Assembly (NCBI RefSeq): GCF_009497655.1
Contig: NZ_CP023317.1
Location: forward strand, 4,963,196-5,027,195
Source: Priestia megaterium
GTDB lineage: Bacteria; Bacillota; Bacilli; Bacillales; Bacillaceae_H
Direction: 5' to 3'
DNA: 64,000 nt
How positions within the stretch are numbered: the stretch's first letter is position 1; each line of letters begins with the position of its first letter. The translations under genes were made by a program, and so were the position numbers. Shown one piece after another: positions 25,525 through 34,172 of the stretch. The notes under the pieces were generated by a model. It saw only the letters and a list, made by a program, of their open reading frames with translations. It made no database searches and was not told where the DNA came from.

Positions 25525-26562
25525 TTATGAGCACTCTTGTCCAGTATATGCATCGAACTTAAGCGTCTGCTGCTTGCTTCCGCTCACTAAAGTCACCACG
25601 TATACAGTTATTGAGTTTTCTGTTATAAGCTCAATATGCTCTACTTTTCCTTCTTGATGTTTTAAAGCAAGAACTTTTACAGCGGTCTCCGTTAACGGCT
25701 GAAGCTTATCATGTTTTACATGTGTGATTTCACCCGAAACCGCATCGATTGTAATGGTGTATTCCGTATTATCTTTGATTATTTTTACTGTGAAAATCGC
25801 TGCGTTTTGATCATATTCTACCATTCTCACCTTACCTGCATATGTAGCCAATGCAAAATCTTTTGCATCTTGTCTCGTTAATAGCTTCACTTCTTGCTGA
25901 GAAGTATTAACTACTTTTCCTGTTAAAGCATCTAACGTTACCGTATATTGAGTGCTATCTTTAAGAATCACTGCGACATACTGACTAGCGGATTCTTTAA
26001 ACTCTAGACTATATACGTAACCACTATATTGTTTAACAATTGTTTCTTTTATTTTTTGCTCTGATATTAGCTGCGGCTCTTTTTTATTCTCATGAATGAC
26101 TTTCCCCGTTAGACCATCCACGGTTAGCGTATATTCTACTTTGCCATCTACTACAGTTAACGTATATTCATGCATTTCTTTGTTAAATGTAATAGATTGA
26201 ATCGCTCCTGTATACTGCTTAGAAATGGATTCTTTCACTTGATTTTGTGTCCATAACTTCACTTCTTGCTTCTTCACTACTTTTCCAGTGCTTGCGCTTA
26301 CTTCTACGATTCTTTGCTCAAGGTTATTCGTTACAATTGTAATCACATACACACTTGATTCCTGCTTAAATTCCGTAGATGTGACCGTCCCTTTACAATC
26401 TTGCAGAGCAATACCATTTGCTTGAGCTTGCGAGATACTCACATGTTCAGTTGTCTCTGCTTTCGCTGTCTGCATTTCTGCAGCGTGACTCGTTGTAATA
26501 GAGCTAAATGCAACTGCAGCTCCTAAAGCAGATGTAGACAATACTTTTACCCATTTAATCAT
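25525..26562 (-). CDS. Secreted protein with five tandem PepSY-type repeats
   Basis: 345 residues. A signal peptide (about 1-27, ending SHAA) is followed by five repeats of about 57-60 residues, each with a helix (for example AQANGIALQ), a central 'G.V' turn and three strands ending in 'TGKV'. This is the PepSY fold, known from M4-peptidase propeptides and from YkoI/YkoJ-type exported proteins beside the YkoGH kinase. Cysteines occur only in repeat 1 (Cys56) and at the C-terminus (Cys344). GAGGAGG precedes ATG. The gene is divergent from the two-component operon and has its own tract of 11-bp-spaced boxes, so it is probably its target. Molecular role unknown. Confidence 0.85.
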   Translation of the reverse strand: MIKWVKVLSTSALGAAVAFSSITTSHAAEMQTAKAETTEHVSISQAQANGIALQDCKGTVTSTEFKQESSVYVITIVTNNLEQRIVEVSASTGKVVKKQEVKLWTQNQVKESISKQYTGAIQSITFNKEMHEYTLTVVDGKVEYTLTVDGLTGKVIHENKKEPQLISEQKIKETIVKQYSGYVYSLEFKESASQYVAVILKDSTQYTVTLDALTGKVVNTSQQEVKLLTRQDAKDFALATYAGKVRMVEYDQNAAIFTVKIIKDNTEYTITIDAVSGEITHVKHDKLQPLTETAVKVLALKHQEGKVEHIELITENSITVYVVTLVSGSKQQTLKFDAYTGQECS

Positions 26563-26628
26563 CTTTACATTTCCTCCTCTTTCACCATTAGACTTTCCGT
26601 CTATGGCGTTTTATCTAGTACGCCGTTC

Positions 26629-26683
26629 ATTATGCAAAAGATTTCTGAGAATAAGACGAATAGAAGCTTAAAGTTAGCTGAAG
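26629..26683 (-). promoter_or_regulatory. Four 11-bp-spaced response-regulator boxes and -10 for the five-repeat PepSY gene
   Basis: Read on the plus strand, heptamers TCTGAGA (26644), GACGAAT (26655), GCTTAAA (26666) and GCTGAAG (26677) are reverse copies of the TTTCAGC-like box and fall exactly 11 bp apart. A CATAAT -10 (26629-26634 on the minus strand) follows 9 bp later. Two of the boxes are degenerate. Confidence 0.6.
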
Positions 26684-26703
26684 ATATAAGAATAGCTACT
26701 ATT

Positions 26704-26757
26704 TTTCAGCTTGCTTTCAGCTATTATTCAGGGCTGTTTCAGATAAAAAAGCATAAT
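26704..26757 (+). promoter_or_regulatory. Four 11-bp-spaced response-regulator boxes and -10 of the two-component operon
   Basis: Heptamers TTTCAGC (26704), TTTCAGC (26715), ATTCAGG (26726) and TTTCAGA (26737) repeat with an exact 11-bp period, the pattern bound side by side by OmpR/PhoB-type regulator dimers. CATAAT at 26752-26757 is the likely -10. The encoded regulator is of exactly this class, so autoregulation is the simplest reading. Confidence 0.75.
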
Positions 26758-26787
26758 AGAAAGTAGAGGAGCAAAGGAGTTTTCACC

Positions 26788-27474
26788 ATGATGGATCAAC
26801 TAAAAGGAATTAAAGTCTTACTTATAGATGACGAACCAACTATTTTACAGTTTTTATCTTTAGGGTTAACGAATGAAGGATTTGATATCAAAGCTGCCCA
26901 AGACGGAATGGAAGGCATTAATATAGCCAAAGAATTCAAGCCTCATATCGCTATTGTAGATGTTATGCTTCCGGGAATGGATGGATTTGAAGTATGCCGC
27001 TTGTTAAAGAAAATGGGGAATATAGCTGTCATCATGCTAACAGCAAAAGATCAAGTGGACGATCGAGTAAAGGGGCTGACTATTGGAGCAGATGATTATA
27101 TGGTCAAACCCTTCAGTTTTGAAGAACTTCTTGCGCGCATTCAAGCTAGAATCCGCAATCAATTTCCCAACTTATTAGACGAAGTATCCATCGGTCCATT
27201 TAAAATTGATGACCGCCGCAAAGAAATTAAATACCTTAATCACATACTTGATTTATCCCCTACTGAATATGCACTCTTAAAATTCTTAGTTATTAATCAC
27301 GGTCTCGTACTAAGTAAATCCACCATTTTAGATCGAGTGTGGGGATATGATTTTGGAGGAGAAGAAAACATTGTTGAAGTATACATTCGATCACTGAGAG
27401 AAAAATTACAGGACCATAGCCGAACCGTTATTCGAACGCTTCGCGGTGTAGGGTACCGGATTGATATTTCATGA
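26788..27474 (+). CDS. OmpR/PhoB-family response regulator (YkoG-like)
   Basis: 228 residues. Receiver domain about 5-120 with acidic pair DDE at 14-16, phosphoacceptor Asp58 (IVDVMLPG) and the conserved Lys in MLTAKD; winged-helix DNA-binding domain about 130-226 (LSPTEYALLKFL, RVWGYDFGGEENIVEVYIRSLR, TLRGVGYRI). It pairs with the kinase that follows, whose start overlaps its stop by 4 bp. AAAGGAG lies 8 bp before ATG. The arrangement with neighbouring PepSY genes resembles ykoG-ykoH-ykoI-ykoJ of B. subtilis. Signal unknown. Confidence 0.92.
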   Translation: MMDQLKGIKVLLIDDEPTILQFLSLGLTNEGFDIKAAQDGMEGINIAKEFKPHIAIVDVMLPGMDGFEVCRLLKKMGNIAVIMLTAKDQVDDRVKGLTIGADDYMVKPFSFEELLARIQARIRNQFPNLLDEVSIGPFKIDDRRKEIKYLNHILDLSPTEYALLKFLVINHGLVLSKSTILDRVWGYDFGGEENIVEVYIRSLREKLQDHSRTVIRTLRGVGYRIDIS

Positions 27475-28919
27475 AGCACAAACGTTTCTTTCATTTGAAC
27501 TCTCTTCGCCTTCAGCTTTTATCTAGAAGTTTACTCGTTATTTTGAGTTTACTGATGCTGATAGGCGTTTTTCAATACGTATTTATGAAGCAATTTATTT
27601 ATACAAATAAAATTAGAAGCATCGAAGACCAAATTCACTTGATTCCCGATGATGTCTGGAAGCACGATATTGAAACAAGCCAGAACGTAAAACAATCATC
27701 AAGACCAATGGTTTATTTCCCGGGCGTTAATATTACCTTTATCAATCAAAAAAGCACCTTTTTACGGCTGGCTAAGGATCCACATCATTCTTACTTCCCT
27801 AAGCTTTCTGCATCTGCATACAAACAAGTAATGAAAAACAGCAACCAGCCGGACAACACGACGAGCCTCATAAAAAAAATGGATGGTCATCAAGAGCAAG
27901 TCATTGTTTTAAAACCCATTATCTTTGATGGAGAAATACAGGGAGTTATTCAAATTAATACTCCCACAGAATCATTAAGAGACCTCTTAATCAGACAAAT
28001 GCTCATCTTTTTAATGCTTTCACTTACCGCAATGACCATTGCTTTTTTTGTTTTTTCTTCTGTTTTAAAACAGACGTTAGTCCCTTTGTTTACTACTACT
28101 AAAAAAGTAGAGCATATTAATGCCGGAAGCTTACATGACCGCTTGCCTGTTAATCAAGGACAAATCGAAATGGATCGCCTTTCTCTTTCTATTAATGAAA
28201 TGCTTGAACGTCTTGAAAAAGCATTTAAAGCAGAAACAGAGGCCAAAGAACAAATGCGGCGTTTTGTTGCGGATGCTTCGCATGAACTGCGAACGCCGCT
28301 TACATCTATTCACGGCTTTTTAGAAGTTTTATTAAGAGGGGCTAGCAGTAATCCAGAACAATTAAACGACGCATTAAAAAGCATGTATGGAGAGTCCAAA
28401 AGGCTGCACAAACTTATTCAGGATCTTCTGCTTCTTGCTCAGCTTGATCAACTTCCACCGTTTCAAAAAGAATACTGTTTTGTAGATGAGTTGATTTTAG
28501 ATATGAAACCTCAACTCATACTATTGGCGGGGAACAGAAAGGTTTTATTCGACTTTCCAAGCCGTTTACCATCAGACATTAACAAAGATCAATTTAAACA
28601 AGTTGTTTTAAACTTATTTTCCAACGCCGTACAGCATACAAATCCAACTACAGGAGTTATTCAAGTGATAGGAAAAATAAATGAGAAAGAACTTTCGTTA
28701 ATAATACAAGATAACGGTCATGGTATTCCTCAAGAACACCTTCCTCATTTATTTGAGCGATTTTACAAAGCTGATGCTTCACGCTCTCGGGCATATGGAG
28801 GAGCGGGCTTAGGCTTGGCCATTAGCGCATCTATTATAGAGCTGCACGGGGGGAAAATACGTGTAGAGAGCAAATTGAATGCAGGAACTGCTTTTGAAAT
28901 CCTATTGCCCTTGACGTAA
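27471..28919 (+). CDS. Membrane sensor histidine kinase (YkoH-like)
   Basis: 482 residues. Membrane helix at about 18-40, an extracytoplasmic sensor of about 130 residues (43-170), second helix about 175-200, HAMP about 200-255, HisKA with phosphorylated His271 (ASHELRTPL), N box around NLFSNAVQH (385), G1 DNGHGIP, F box LFERFYKAD and G2 GGAGLGLA. It should sense an envelope signal and phosphorylate the preceding regulator. The extracellular location of both neighbouring PepSY proteins makes them plausible ligands or accessory factors; that link is inference. Confidence 0.92.
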   Translation: MKHKRFFHLNSLRLQLLSRSLLVILSLLMLIGVFQYVFMKQFIYTNKIRSIEDQIHLIPDDVWKHDIETSQNVKQSSRPMVYFPGVNITFINQKSTFLRLAKDPHHSYFPKLSASAYKQVMKNSNQPDNTTSLIKKMDGHQEQVIVLKPIIFDGEIQGVIQINTPTESLRDLLIRQMLIFLMLSLTAMTIAFFVFSSVLKQTLVPLFTTTKKVEHINAGSLHDRLPVNQGQIEMDRLSLSINEMLERLEKAFKAETEAKEQMRRFVADASHELRTPLTSIHGFLEVLLRGASSNPEQLNDALKSMYGESKRLHKLIQDLLLLAQLDQLPPFQKEYCFVDELILDMKPQLILLAGNRKVLFDFPSRLPSDINKDQFKQVVLNLFSNAVQHTNPTTGVIQVIGKINEKELSLIIQDNGHGIPQEHLPHLFERFYKADASRSRAYGGAGLGLAISASIIELHGGKIRVESKLNAGTAFEILLPLT

Positions 28920-28953
28920 AAAAGACGATTGCCGTGAAGCAATCGTCTTTTTT
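28918..28953. terminator. Bidirectional terminator between kinase and four-repeat PepSY gene
   Basis: AAAAAAGACGATTGC / GCAATCGTCTTTTTT, 15-bp perfect stem, loop CGTGAA, between convergent genes. Confidence 0.9.
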
Positions 28954-28959
28954 ATCAAA

Positions 28960-29802
28960 TCAGCACACTTTTCCTGTTTGAGAACTGATTTTTACAGTAT
29001 GTTGTACGTTGTCTGTTCCTTTAATGACAAACGTGTACGCTTGTTCACTGAATGAAACAGATTGAACCGTTCCTTTGTGCTGTTGAAGAGCAGCTTGTTT
29101 AGCTTGTTCTTGCGTAAACTTTACCGCTTCGACTTTGATTACTTTTCCTGTTTCAGCGTTTATTTTCACATGGTGATCTTTGTTATCTTTTCCGTGAATT
29201 AAAAATGTGTATACATCATTTACATATGAACTCGATTGAATCGTTCCACTGCAATTTTTTAATGCAATTGATTGAACCTGTGCTTTTGTAAATGCAGCGC
29301 TTTGAATTTGAATCACTTTTCCACTTTGTGCATTGACTCTTACGTGGTGGTCACGGCTATCGTTTCCATGAATTAAGAACGTATACACTCCATCGTTGAA
29401 GCCTACCGACTTAACCGTTCCTCCACAGTTTTTCACCGCTACTGCTTGTGCCTCACTTTGAGAAAAAGATAGTTTTTCAACCTTTACCACTTTTCCGCTG
29501 TGTGCATTTACTTTCACATGATGGTCTTGATTATCTTTTCCGTGAATTAAAAACGTATAGGCGTTATTTTCAAAAGAAACCGATTGAACCGTTCCTCCGC
29601 AGTTCTTTAAGGCAATTGTTTTTGCTTGAGCTTGTGTATATGTGGCCGCTTCGGTATGAGCTGACGCTTTTATTGAAGTAATGTGCTGGCCGTCTGAAGC
29701 AAATGCACTTGTCATTGAACCAAGAGCGATAGCTGTTCCAATTGTGGCACCTCCCACGGCTTTTGCTACTACTGCTTTTCCTGCTAATACTTTTCCAATC
29801 AT
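28960..29802 (-). CDS. Secreted protein with four tandem PepSY repeats bearing periodic Cys and His residues
   Basis: 280 residues. An N-terminal export signal (about 1-36) is followed by four 58-residue repeats. Cys68, Cys126 and Cys184 (in KNCGGT-like turns) are exactly 58 apart, the fourth equivalent is His242, and the last residue is Cys280. Each of the first three repeats also has HGxD followed by DHHV (His87, His145, His203 and following DHH). The fourth repeat has lost most of these. The pattern suggests metal or haem binding or disulfide formation outside the membrane; unproven. Its promoter carries four near-perfect 11-bp-spaced boxes matching those of the two-component operon. Confidence 0.85.
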   Translation of the reverse strand: MIGKVLAGKAVVAKAVGGATIGTAIALGSMTSAFASDGQHITSIKASAHTEAATYTQAQAKTIALKNCGGTVQSVSFENNAYTFLIHGKDNQDHHVKVNAHSGKVVKVEKLSFSQSEAQAVAVKNCGGTVKSVGFNDGVYTFLIHGNDSRDHHVRVNAQSGKVIQIQSAAFTKAQVQSIALKNCSGTIQSSSYVNDVYTFLIHGKDNKDHHVKINAETGKVIKVEAVKFTQEQAKQAALQQHKGTVQSVSFSEQAYTFVIKGTDNVQHTVKISSQTGKVC

Positions 29803-29994
29803 GATTATACCTCCGCGTAATTTCCAATGTATTTACAGCACAAGCTAAAGGTTTTAGCAGCGGTCATTTATCAAAATAGCGCCATTGGAGTAACGTTTTT
29901 TTCTGCTAAAATACCTTTCACTTTTGCTGTACGAGCCAAAGCGCTTCTTGTCCTCTTTAGCTATGTGTTTATTTTAAGAGCGGAACATGAATTC

Positions 29995-30047
29995 ACTATG
30001 AAGCCCAGCTGAATGCTATCTGAACAAATTCTGAAAGATAGCTGAAT
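29995..30047 (-). promoter_or_regulatory. Four 11-bp-spaced response-regulator boxes and -10 for the four-repeat PepSY gene
   Basis: On the plus strand GCTGAAT (30008), TCTGAAC (30019), TCTGAAA (30030) and GCTGAAT (30041) are reverse copies of the TTTCAGC box with an exact 11-bp period. On the minus strand CATAGT (29995-30000) follows 7 bp later as -10, leaving a leader of nearly 200 bases (29803-29994) in which nothing else was recognised. Confidence 0.75.
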
Positions 30048-30056
30048 AACTTCTAG

Positions 30057-30135
30057 TTAAACTTGTCATCTAAATGTTCAACGTTCTTAACAACAGCTCA
30101 ACAAATCCAATGCTTCTCTTCATATTTCCTCAACA
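30057..30135 (+). promoter_or_regulatory. Candidate PhoP (Pho) boxes upstream of phoX-like gene
   Basis: TTAAAC (30057), TTCAAC (30077), TTAACA (30087), TCAACA (30098), TTCATA (30119) and TCAACA (30130) resemble the B. subtilis PhoP hexamer TT(A/C/T)A(C/T)A with 10-11-bp spacing in places. They precede a phosphatase gene that would be expected in the Pho regulon. TTTAAT at 30145-30150 may be the -10. Confidence 0.4.
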
Positions 30136-30183
30136 ATCAAATGATTTAATAAATGTATGAATACGATTTGGAGGTTATCAACC

Positions 30184-32082
30184 ATGAAAAAACGAGTATC
30201 TCTTGGACTATCTCTCACTCTCTTAGCTTCTAGCGCCGCTTCTGCTTTTGCAGCAGAGCATCATCCAGTTCAACATCCAAAACAAATCAAAAGCGTCGAG
30301 TTTCAGCCAATGAAAGCACCTACTACGATTGAGAATATGATTAAAACGTATACAGAGGCCTCTGTAAAAGTAACGTATAAAGATGGAAGTGTGGAAGAAA
30401 CGCCGCTTAACTATAACCAACTCTTTCTTTCAAAAGATAAAATTGTCGATAATAAAGGAGAATTAATCGCCGCAGGTACACCAATCGATGCAAACGGGGA
30501 TCCAATTATTGACCGAAGCATTCCTGATCAGCCATCACCGTATGTATCAGACGCGCCGGATTCAAACAGCTTTATTACCATTAACGGTAAGTCTTATATT
30601 ATTTCACATTATGAATACGAATCTGTTAATAATGCTGGAAAAGAGATTTCCGGTCTTCCTGCTTCCATGACGCTTACACAAGTTGACCGAGATGATAAAA
30701 CAGGAAAACTAACCGTCAACCATGCTAAAAAAATTGATTTTTCTAATGTAAATGGTTTGTGGACGCCGTGTAATGGCTCTACAACGGATTGGGGTACTCA
30801 CCTCGGTTCAGAAGAATACGAGCCTGATGCACGCGCTTTTGAAGACCCTGCATCTAGCTCTTATAAAGACGTTACGAACTTCGCTAAGCTTTATTTCGGT
30901 GACACGTCAAAAGCAAACCCTTACTACTACGGCTGGATTCCAGAAATTTCAGTGGATGAAAGCGGCGATGCGTCTGTCGTAAAACATTACAGCACAGGCC
31001 GTTTTTCACATGAAATGATGCAGGTACTTCCAGATAATAAAACCGCTCTTTTTGGAGACGATGGGTCTAATACCATGATGTTTATGTATGTAGCAGATAA
31101 GGAAAAAGACTTCTCAGCAGGAACTCTTTATGCCGCAAAGTTTAAACAAACGAGCACAAAAAATGGAGGGAAAGGCGACCTTCAGTGGATTAAGCTTGGC
31201 CATGCAACAGACAATGAAGTGAAAACAATAATCGACAAAGGCACAAAATTCAGTGATATTTTTGAAACAGCCGACCAGCCTACAAAAGGATTTAAAGCAG
31301 TCAAAACCGCCGCAAGTAAAAAAGTTGAATATTTAAAAGTAAAGCCTGGCATGGAAAAAGCAGCTGCCTTTTTAGAATCACGCAGATACGGTGCGATTCT
31401 AGGTGCCACGTCTGAATTCAACAAGATGGAAGGACTAACGGTTAATAAAAAAGACAAAAAAGCGTATATGGCTATTTCTTACCAAAATAGTGCCATGCTA
31501 AAAGAGCCTGGTGCTGTACAAGATGATATCCAGCTTCCAAAATTAGAGTCTGGTGTGACCTACCAGCTGAACTTAGGCTCGCATCAAAAAGACCAAGCAA
31601 AAGGCAAGATTAACAGCCGCTACGTTCCTGCAAGTATGGAAGGGCTATTGATTGGACAAGACCTAGAAAAAGCAGATGCATACGGCAATACAGCGGATCC
31701 AAATAAAATTGCCAACCCTGATAACCTTACGTATTCAAATGACTTAAATACACTGTTTATCGGAGAAGACAGCTCACTGCACACAAACAACTTTGTATGG
31801 GCCTATAATGTAAAAACCAAAAAACTATCACGCATCCTTTCGGTTCCAGTGGGAGCAGAAGCAACGGGACTTCGTGCAGTAGAAAACATTAAAAACTCTC
31901 GCTACGTACTAAGCAACTATCAGCACCCGGGCGAGGACATCAGCGACAAAAATATTACCGCTGTTGATAAAGGAGAGTTAGCTAACGCGATGAAAGAAAG
32001 CATTGGCATTCAAGAAACAGGTGGTGTCGGATACATTTCTGGACTCCCTTCTAAGGACGGCGCTCCTTACAAAAAGCATTAA
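30184..32082 (+). CDS. PhoX-family (DUF839) secreted phosphatase-like protein
   Basis: 632 residues. Signal peptide about 1-24 (ends AFAA). The body shows PhoX hallmarks: NGLWTPCNGSTTDWGTHLGSEE (here the Cys-containing calcium/iron-binding region), GRFSHEMMQVLPD, ALFGDDGSNTMMFMYV and a C-terminal segment with GLRAVENIKNS. PhoX enzymes are calcium- and iron-dependent alkaline phosphatases; this homologue is likely an exported phosphatase active in phosphate starvation. The start was placed at ATG 30184 (GGAGG 9 bp upstream), not at the upstream in-frame ATG 30157. Pho-like boxes precede it and a terminator follows. Confidence 0.85.
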   Translation: MKKRVSLGLSLTLLASSAASAFAAEHHPVQHPKQIKSVEFQPMKAPTTIENMIKTYTEASVKVTYKDGSVEETPLNYNQLFLSKDKIVDNKGELIAAGTPIDANGDPIIDRSIPDQPSPYVSDAPDSNSFITINGKSYIISHYEYESVNNAGKEISGLPASMTLTQVDRDDKTGKLTVNHAKKIDFSNVNGLWTPCNGSTTDWGTHLGSEEYEPDARAFEDPASSSYKDVTNFAKLYFGDTSKANPYYYGWIPEISVDESGDASVVKHYSTGRFSHEMMQVLPDNKTALFGDDGSNTMMFMYVADKEKDFSAGTLYAAKFKQTSTKNGGKGDLQWIKLGHATDNEVKTIIDKGTKFSDIFETADQPTKGFKAVKTAASKKVEYLKVKPGMEKAAAFLESRRYGAILGATSEFNKMEGLTVNKKDKKAYMAISYQNSAMLKEPGAVQDDIQLPKLESGVTYQLNLGSHQKDQAKGKINSRYVPASMEGLLIGQDLEKADAYGNTADPNKIANPDNLTYSNDLNTLFIGEDSSLHTNNFVWAYNVKTKKLSRILSVPVGAEATGLRAVENIKNSRYVLSNYQHPGEDISDKNITAVDKGELANAMKESIGIQETGGVGYISGLPSKDGAPYKKH

Positions 32083-32091
32083 TACGTAATG

Positions 32092-32125
32092 AAACCACGT
32101 CTGTTGTGAGTGACAGACGTGGTTT
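32092..32125 (+). terminator. Terminator of the phoX-like gene
   Basis: AAACCACGTCTGT / ACAGACGTGGTTT perfect 13-bp stem followed by TT. Confidence 0.85.
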
Positions 32126-32127
32126 TT

Positions 32128-32474
32128 ATATAGTAGAAGTTATTTATAAAACCGCTTATCGCAACCACAATTATGGTGAATACTTTATAATATCCTTAAA
32201 GAAAGTGCCTAGCCCCAAACGCGTTAGCATATTTATTGGTAAGTATCCGGTATATCCCTTCAGGCTCCCTTATGCCCCACTAATGCTAGATATAGAATTC
32301 GTTTCAATAAGTATTTCCAGCTAAACAAAATGTCTTGTTCCCTTGCACTTTTCGTTCCATACCATTAAAGTATATATTGGTTGAAGTTTATACTAGCATT
32401 CAACCTTATAAAAGAAATTACACTTTTTAATTTTGGGAAGATGTTTTCCCTAAAAGAAAGGGTTTAGATATAAG
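32128..32474. other. Gene-free stretch upstream of dus
   Basis: About 350 bp without a credible gene. It contains only a small inverted repeat, GGTTGAA (32379-32385) / TTCAACC (32399-32405), and AT-rich sequence that must hold the promoter of the next gene. An open frame at 32106-32324 begins inside the phoX terminator and has no ribosome site. Confidence 0.5.
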
Positions 32475-33473
32475 ATGAAAGATAATTTTTGGCATGAGTT
32501 GCCGCGTCCGTTTTTTATTTTGGCACCGATGGAAGCTGTGACGGATGTCGTTTTTCGCCATGTTGTGACTGAAGCAGCACGACCTGACGTATTTTTTACA
32601 GAGTTTACGAATACGGAAAGCTACTGCCATCCGAAAGGAAAAGATAGCGTAAAAGGACGTTTGACGTTTACAGATGATGAACAGCCAATCGTTGCGCACA
32701 TTTGGGGAGACAAGCCTGAATACTTCCGTCAAATGAGTATCGGCATGGCCGAAATGGGCTTTCGCGGCATTGATATTAATATGGGTTGTCCTGTGCAGAA
32801 CGTTGCAGGAAACGGAAAAGGTTCTGGTCTGATTCGACGTCCAGATACTGCGGCTGAGATTATCCAGGCAGCCAAAGCTGGAGGGCTTCCAGTAAGCGTA
32901 AAGACTCGTCTTGGCTATACGCAAGTTGATGAGTGGTACGAATGGCTGAAGCACATTCTAGAACAGGATATCGTGAACCTTTCTATTCACCTTCGTACGA
33001 AAAAAGAAATGAGCGATGTTGACGCGCACTGGGAGTTAATTCCGGAGATTAAGAAGCTTCGTGACGAAATTGCGCCTCATACGCTACTAACAATTAACGG
33101 TGATATTCCTGACCGCCAGAAAGGTCTTGAACTTGCGGAGAAGTACGGCGTTGATGGAATTATGATTGGACGCGGAATTTTCCATAATCCGTTTGCGTTT
33201 GAAAAAGAAAAGAAAGAGCACACAAGCGAAGAGCTCTTAGAACTTCTTCGCCTGCAGTTAGACCTTCATGACAAGTATTCTGAAGAGCTAGAGCCGCGCC
33301 CTTTTAAACCGCTTCGACGCTTTTTCAAAATTTACGTTCGCGGATTCCGCGGTGCAAGTGAATTAAGAAATCTGCTCATGAGCACGGAAACGACTGATGA
33401 AGTGCGTGCATTGCTTGATGAGTTTAAAGACAGAGCTGGAGTGAAAGAAGACGAAGGTTTTTCTGTTTCTTAA
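32475..33473 (+). CDS. dus: tRNA-dihydrouridine synthase
   Basis: 332 residues, FMN TIM-barrel. [16 protein letters not shown] opens the barrel, [23 protein letters not shown] holds the catalytic cysteine, then [30 protein letters not shown] and [16 protein letters not shown] complete the flavin and NADPH sites; a helical C-terminal domain follows. It reduces specific uridines of tRNA to dihydrouridine. Only a weak AAAGGG ribosome site is seen. It ends at a strong shared terminator. Which tRNA position it serves is unknown. Confidence 0.9.
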   Translation: MKDNFWHELPRPFFILAPMEAVTDVVFRHVVTEAARPDVFFTEFTNTESYCHPKGKDSVKGRLTFTDDEQPIVAHIWGDKPEYFRQMSIGMAEMGFRGIDINMGCPVQNVAGNGKGSGLIRRPDTAAEIIQAAKAGGLPVSVKTRLGYTQVDEWYEWLKHILEQDIVNLSIHLRTKKEMSDVDAHWELIPEIKKLRDEIAPHTLLTINGDIPDRQKGLELAEKYGVDGIMIGRGIFHNPFAFEKEKKEHTSEELLELLRLQLDLHDKYSEELEPRPFKPLRRFFKIYVRGFRGASELRNLLMSTETTDEVRALLDEFKDRAGVKEDEGFSVS

Positions 33474-33526
33474 ATAAGAGCTCGTTTGCTTAAACTCAAT
33501 TGTTCTATTTTATAGACGTTTGCTAT

Positions 33527-33535
33527 TTATCCACA
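33527..33535 (+). other. DnaA box downstream of dus
   Basis: Perfect TTATCCACA, with a one-mismatch ATATCCACA at 33597-33605. Part of a DnaA-box group around rlmH. Confidence 0.6.
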
Positions 33536-33541
33536 TATGAT

Positions 33542-33587
33542 AAAAGCTGAGGCAGAAGGTTTTACATTTCCTTCTGCCTCAGCTTTT
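33542..33587. terminator. Bidirectional terminator between dus and rlmH
   Basis: AAAAGCTGAGGCAGAAGG / CCTTCTGCCTCAGCTTTT, an 18-bp perfect stem with a 10-nt loop. Confidence 0.9.
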
Positions 33588-33609
33588 GATGAAAAAATAT
33601 CCACACGTT

Positions 33610-34089
33610 CTATTTATGATAAGGTTCATTTCGAATAATACGAAAAGCTCGGTAAATTTGTTCTACTAATACTAGGCGCATAAGCTGATGAGGAAAGGTC
33701 ATTTTTGAAAAAGAAAGAGCTGCGTTTGAACGTTTCATTACTTCGCTGCTTAAGCCAAGCGATCCACCAATGACAAACGCTACTTTACTTTTTCCGTAAG
33801 TAGCTAATGAATCGATTTCTTTTGCCAGTTCCTCGGAAGATTTTTGTTTTCCGTTGATAGCTAATGCGATCACGTGAGTATCATCTGAGATTTTCGCTAA
33901 GATGCGCTCTCCTTCTTTTTGTTTCACCTGTTCCATTTCAGATTCACTTAAGTTTTCGGGCGCTTTTTCATCTGCAAGCTCAATAATTTCTACTTTTGCA
34001 TAGCTTGATAAACGCTTTAAATATTCTTCAATGCCTTGTTTTAAGTATTTTTCTTTTAACTTCCCAATGGTTATAATAGAGATATTCAC
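33610..34089 (-). CDS. rlmH: 23S rRNA (pseudouridine-1915-N3)-methyltransferase
   Basis: 159 residues, the standard length. SPOUT fold: [13 protein letters not shown] at the start, [62 protein letters not shown] at the cofactor knot, ending YHK. It methylates pseudouridine 1915 of helix 69. The B. subtilis name is yydA. It is the left end of the conserved origin-flanking block, with DnaA boxes immediately upstream and downstream. Confidence 0.97.
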   Translation of the reverse strand: MNISIITIGKLKEKYLKQGIEEYLKRLSSYAKVEIIELADEKAPENLSESEMEQVKQKEGERILAKISDDTHVIALAINGKQKSSEELAKEIDSLATYGKSKVAFVIGGSLGLSSEVMKRSNAALSFSKMTFPHQLMRLVLVEQIYRAFRIIRNEPYHK

Positions 34090-34114
34090 AGGCTATTCTC
34101 CTCTCCTTTATCCC

Positions 34115-34157
34115 TTATCCACAGATATTATCCACATATCCACATGCTATATCCACA
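34115..34157 (+). other. DnaA-box cluster upstream of rlmH
   Basis: Four boxes in 43 bp in one orientation: perfect TTATCCACA at 34115-34123 and 34128-34136, ATATCCACA at 34136-34144 and 34149-34157. With 34388-34396 (perfect, opposite strand) and 33527-33535 the region is rich in DnaA sites about 30 kb from oriC. Confidence 0.75.
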
Positions 34158-34172
34158 TTTTGTATAAGAATA

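Noticed and set aside
32106..32324. 72-codon frame downstream of the phoX-like gene
   Set aside because: It starts inside the terminator stem, lacks a ribosome site and has no recognisable motif.
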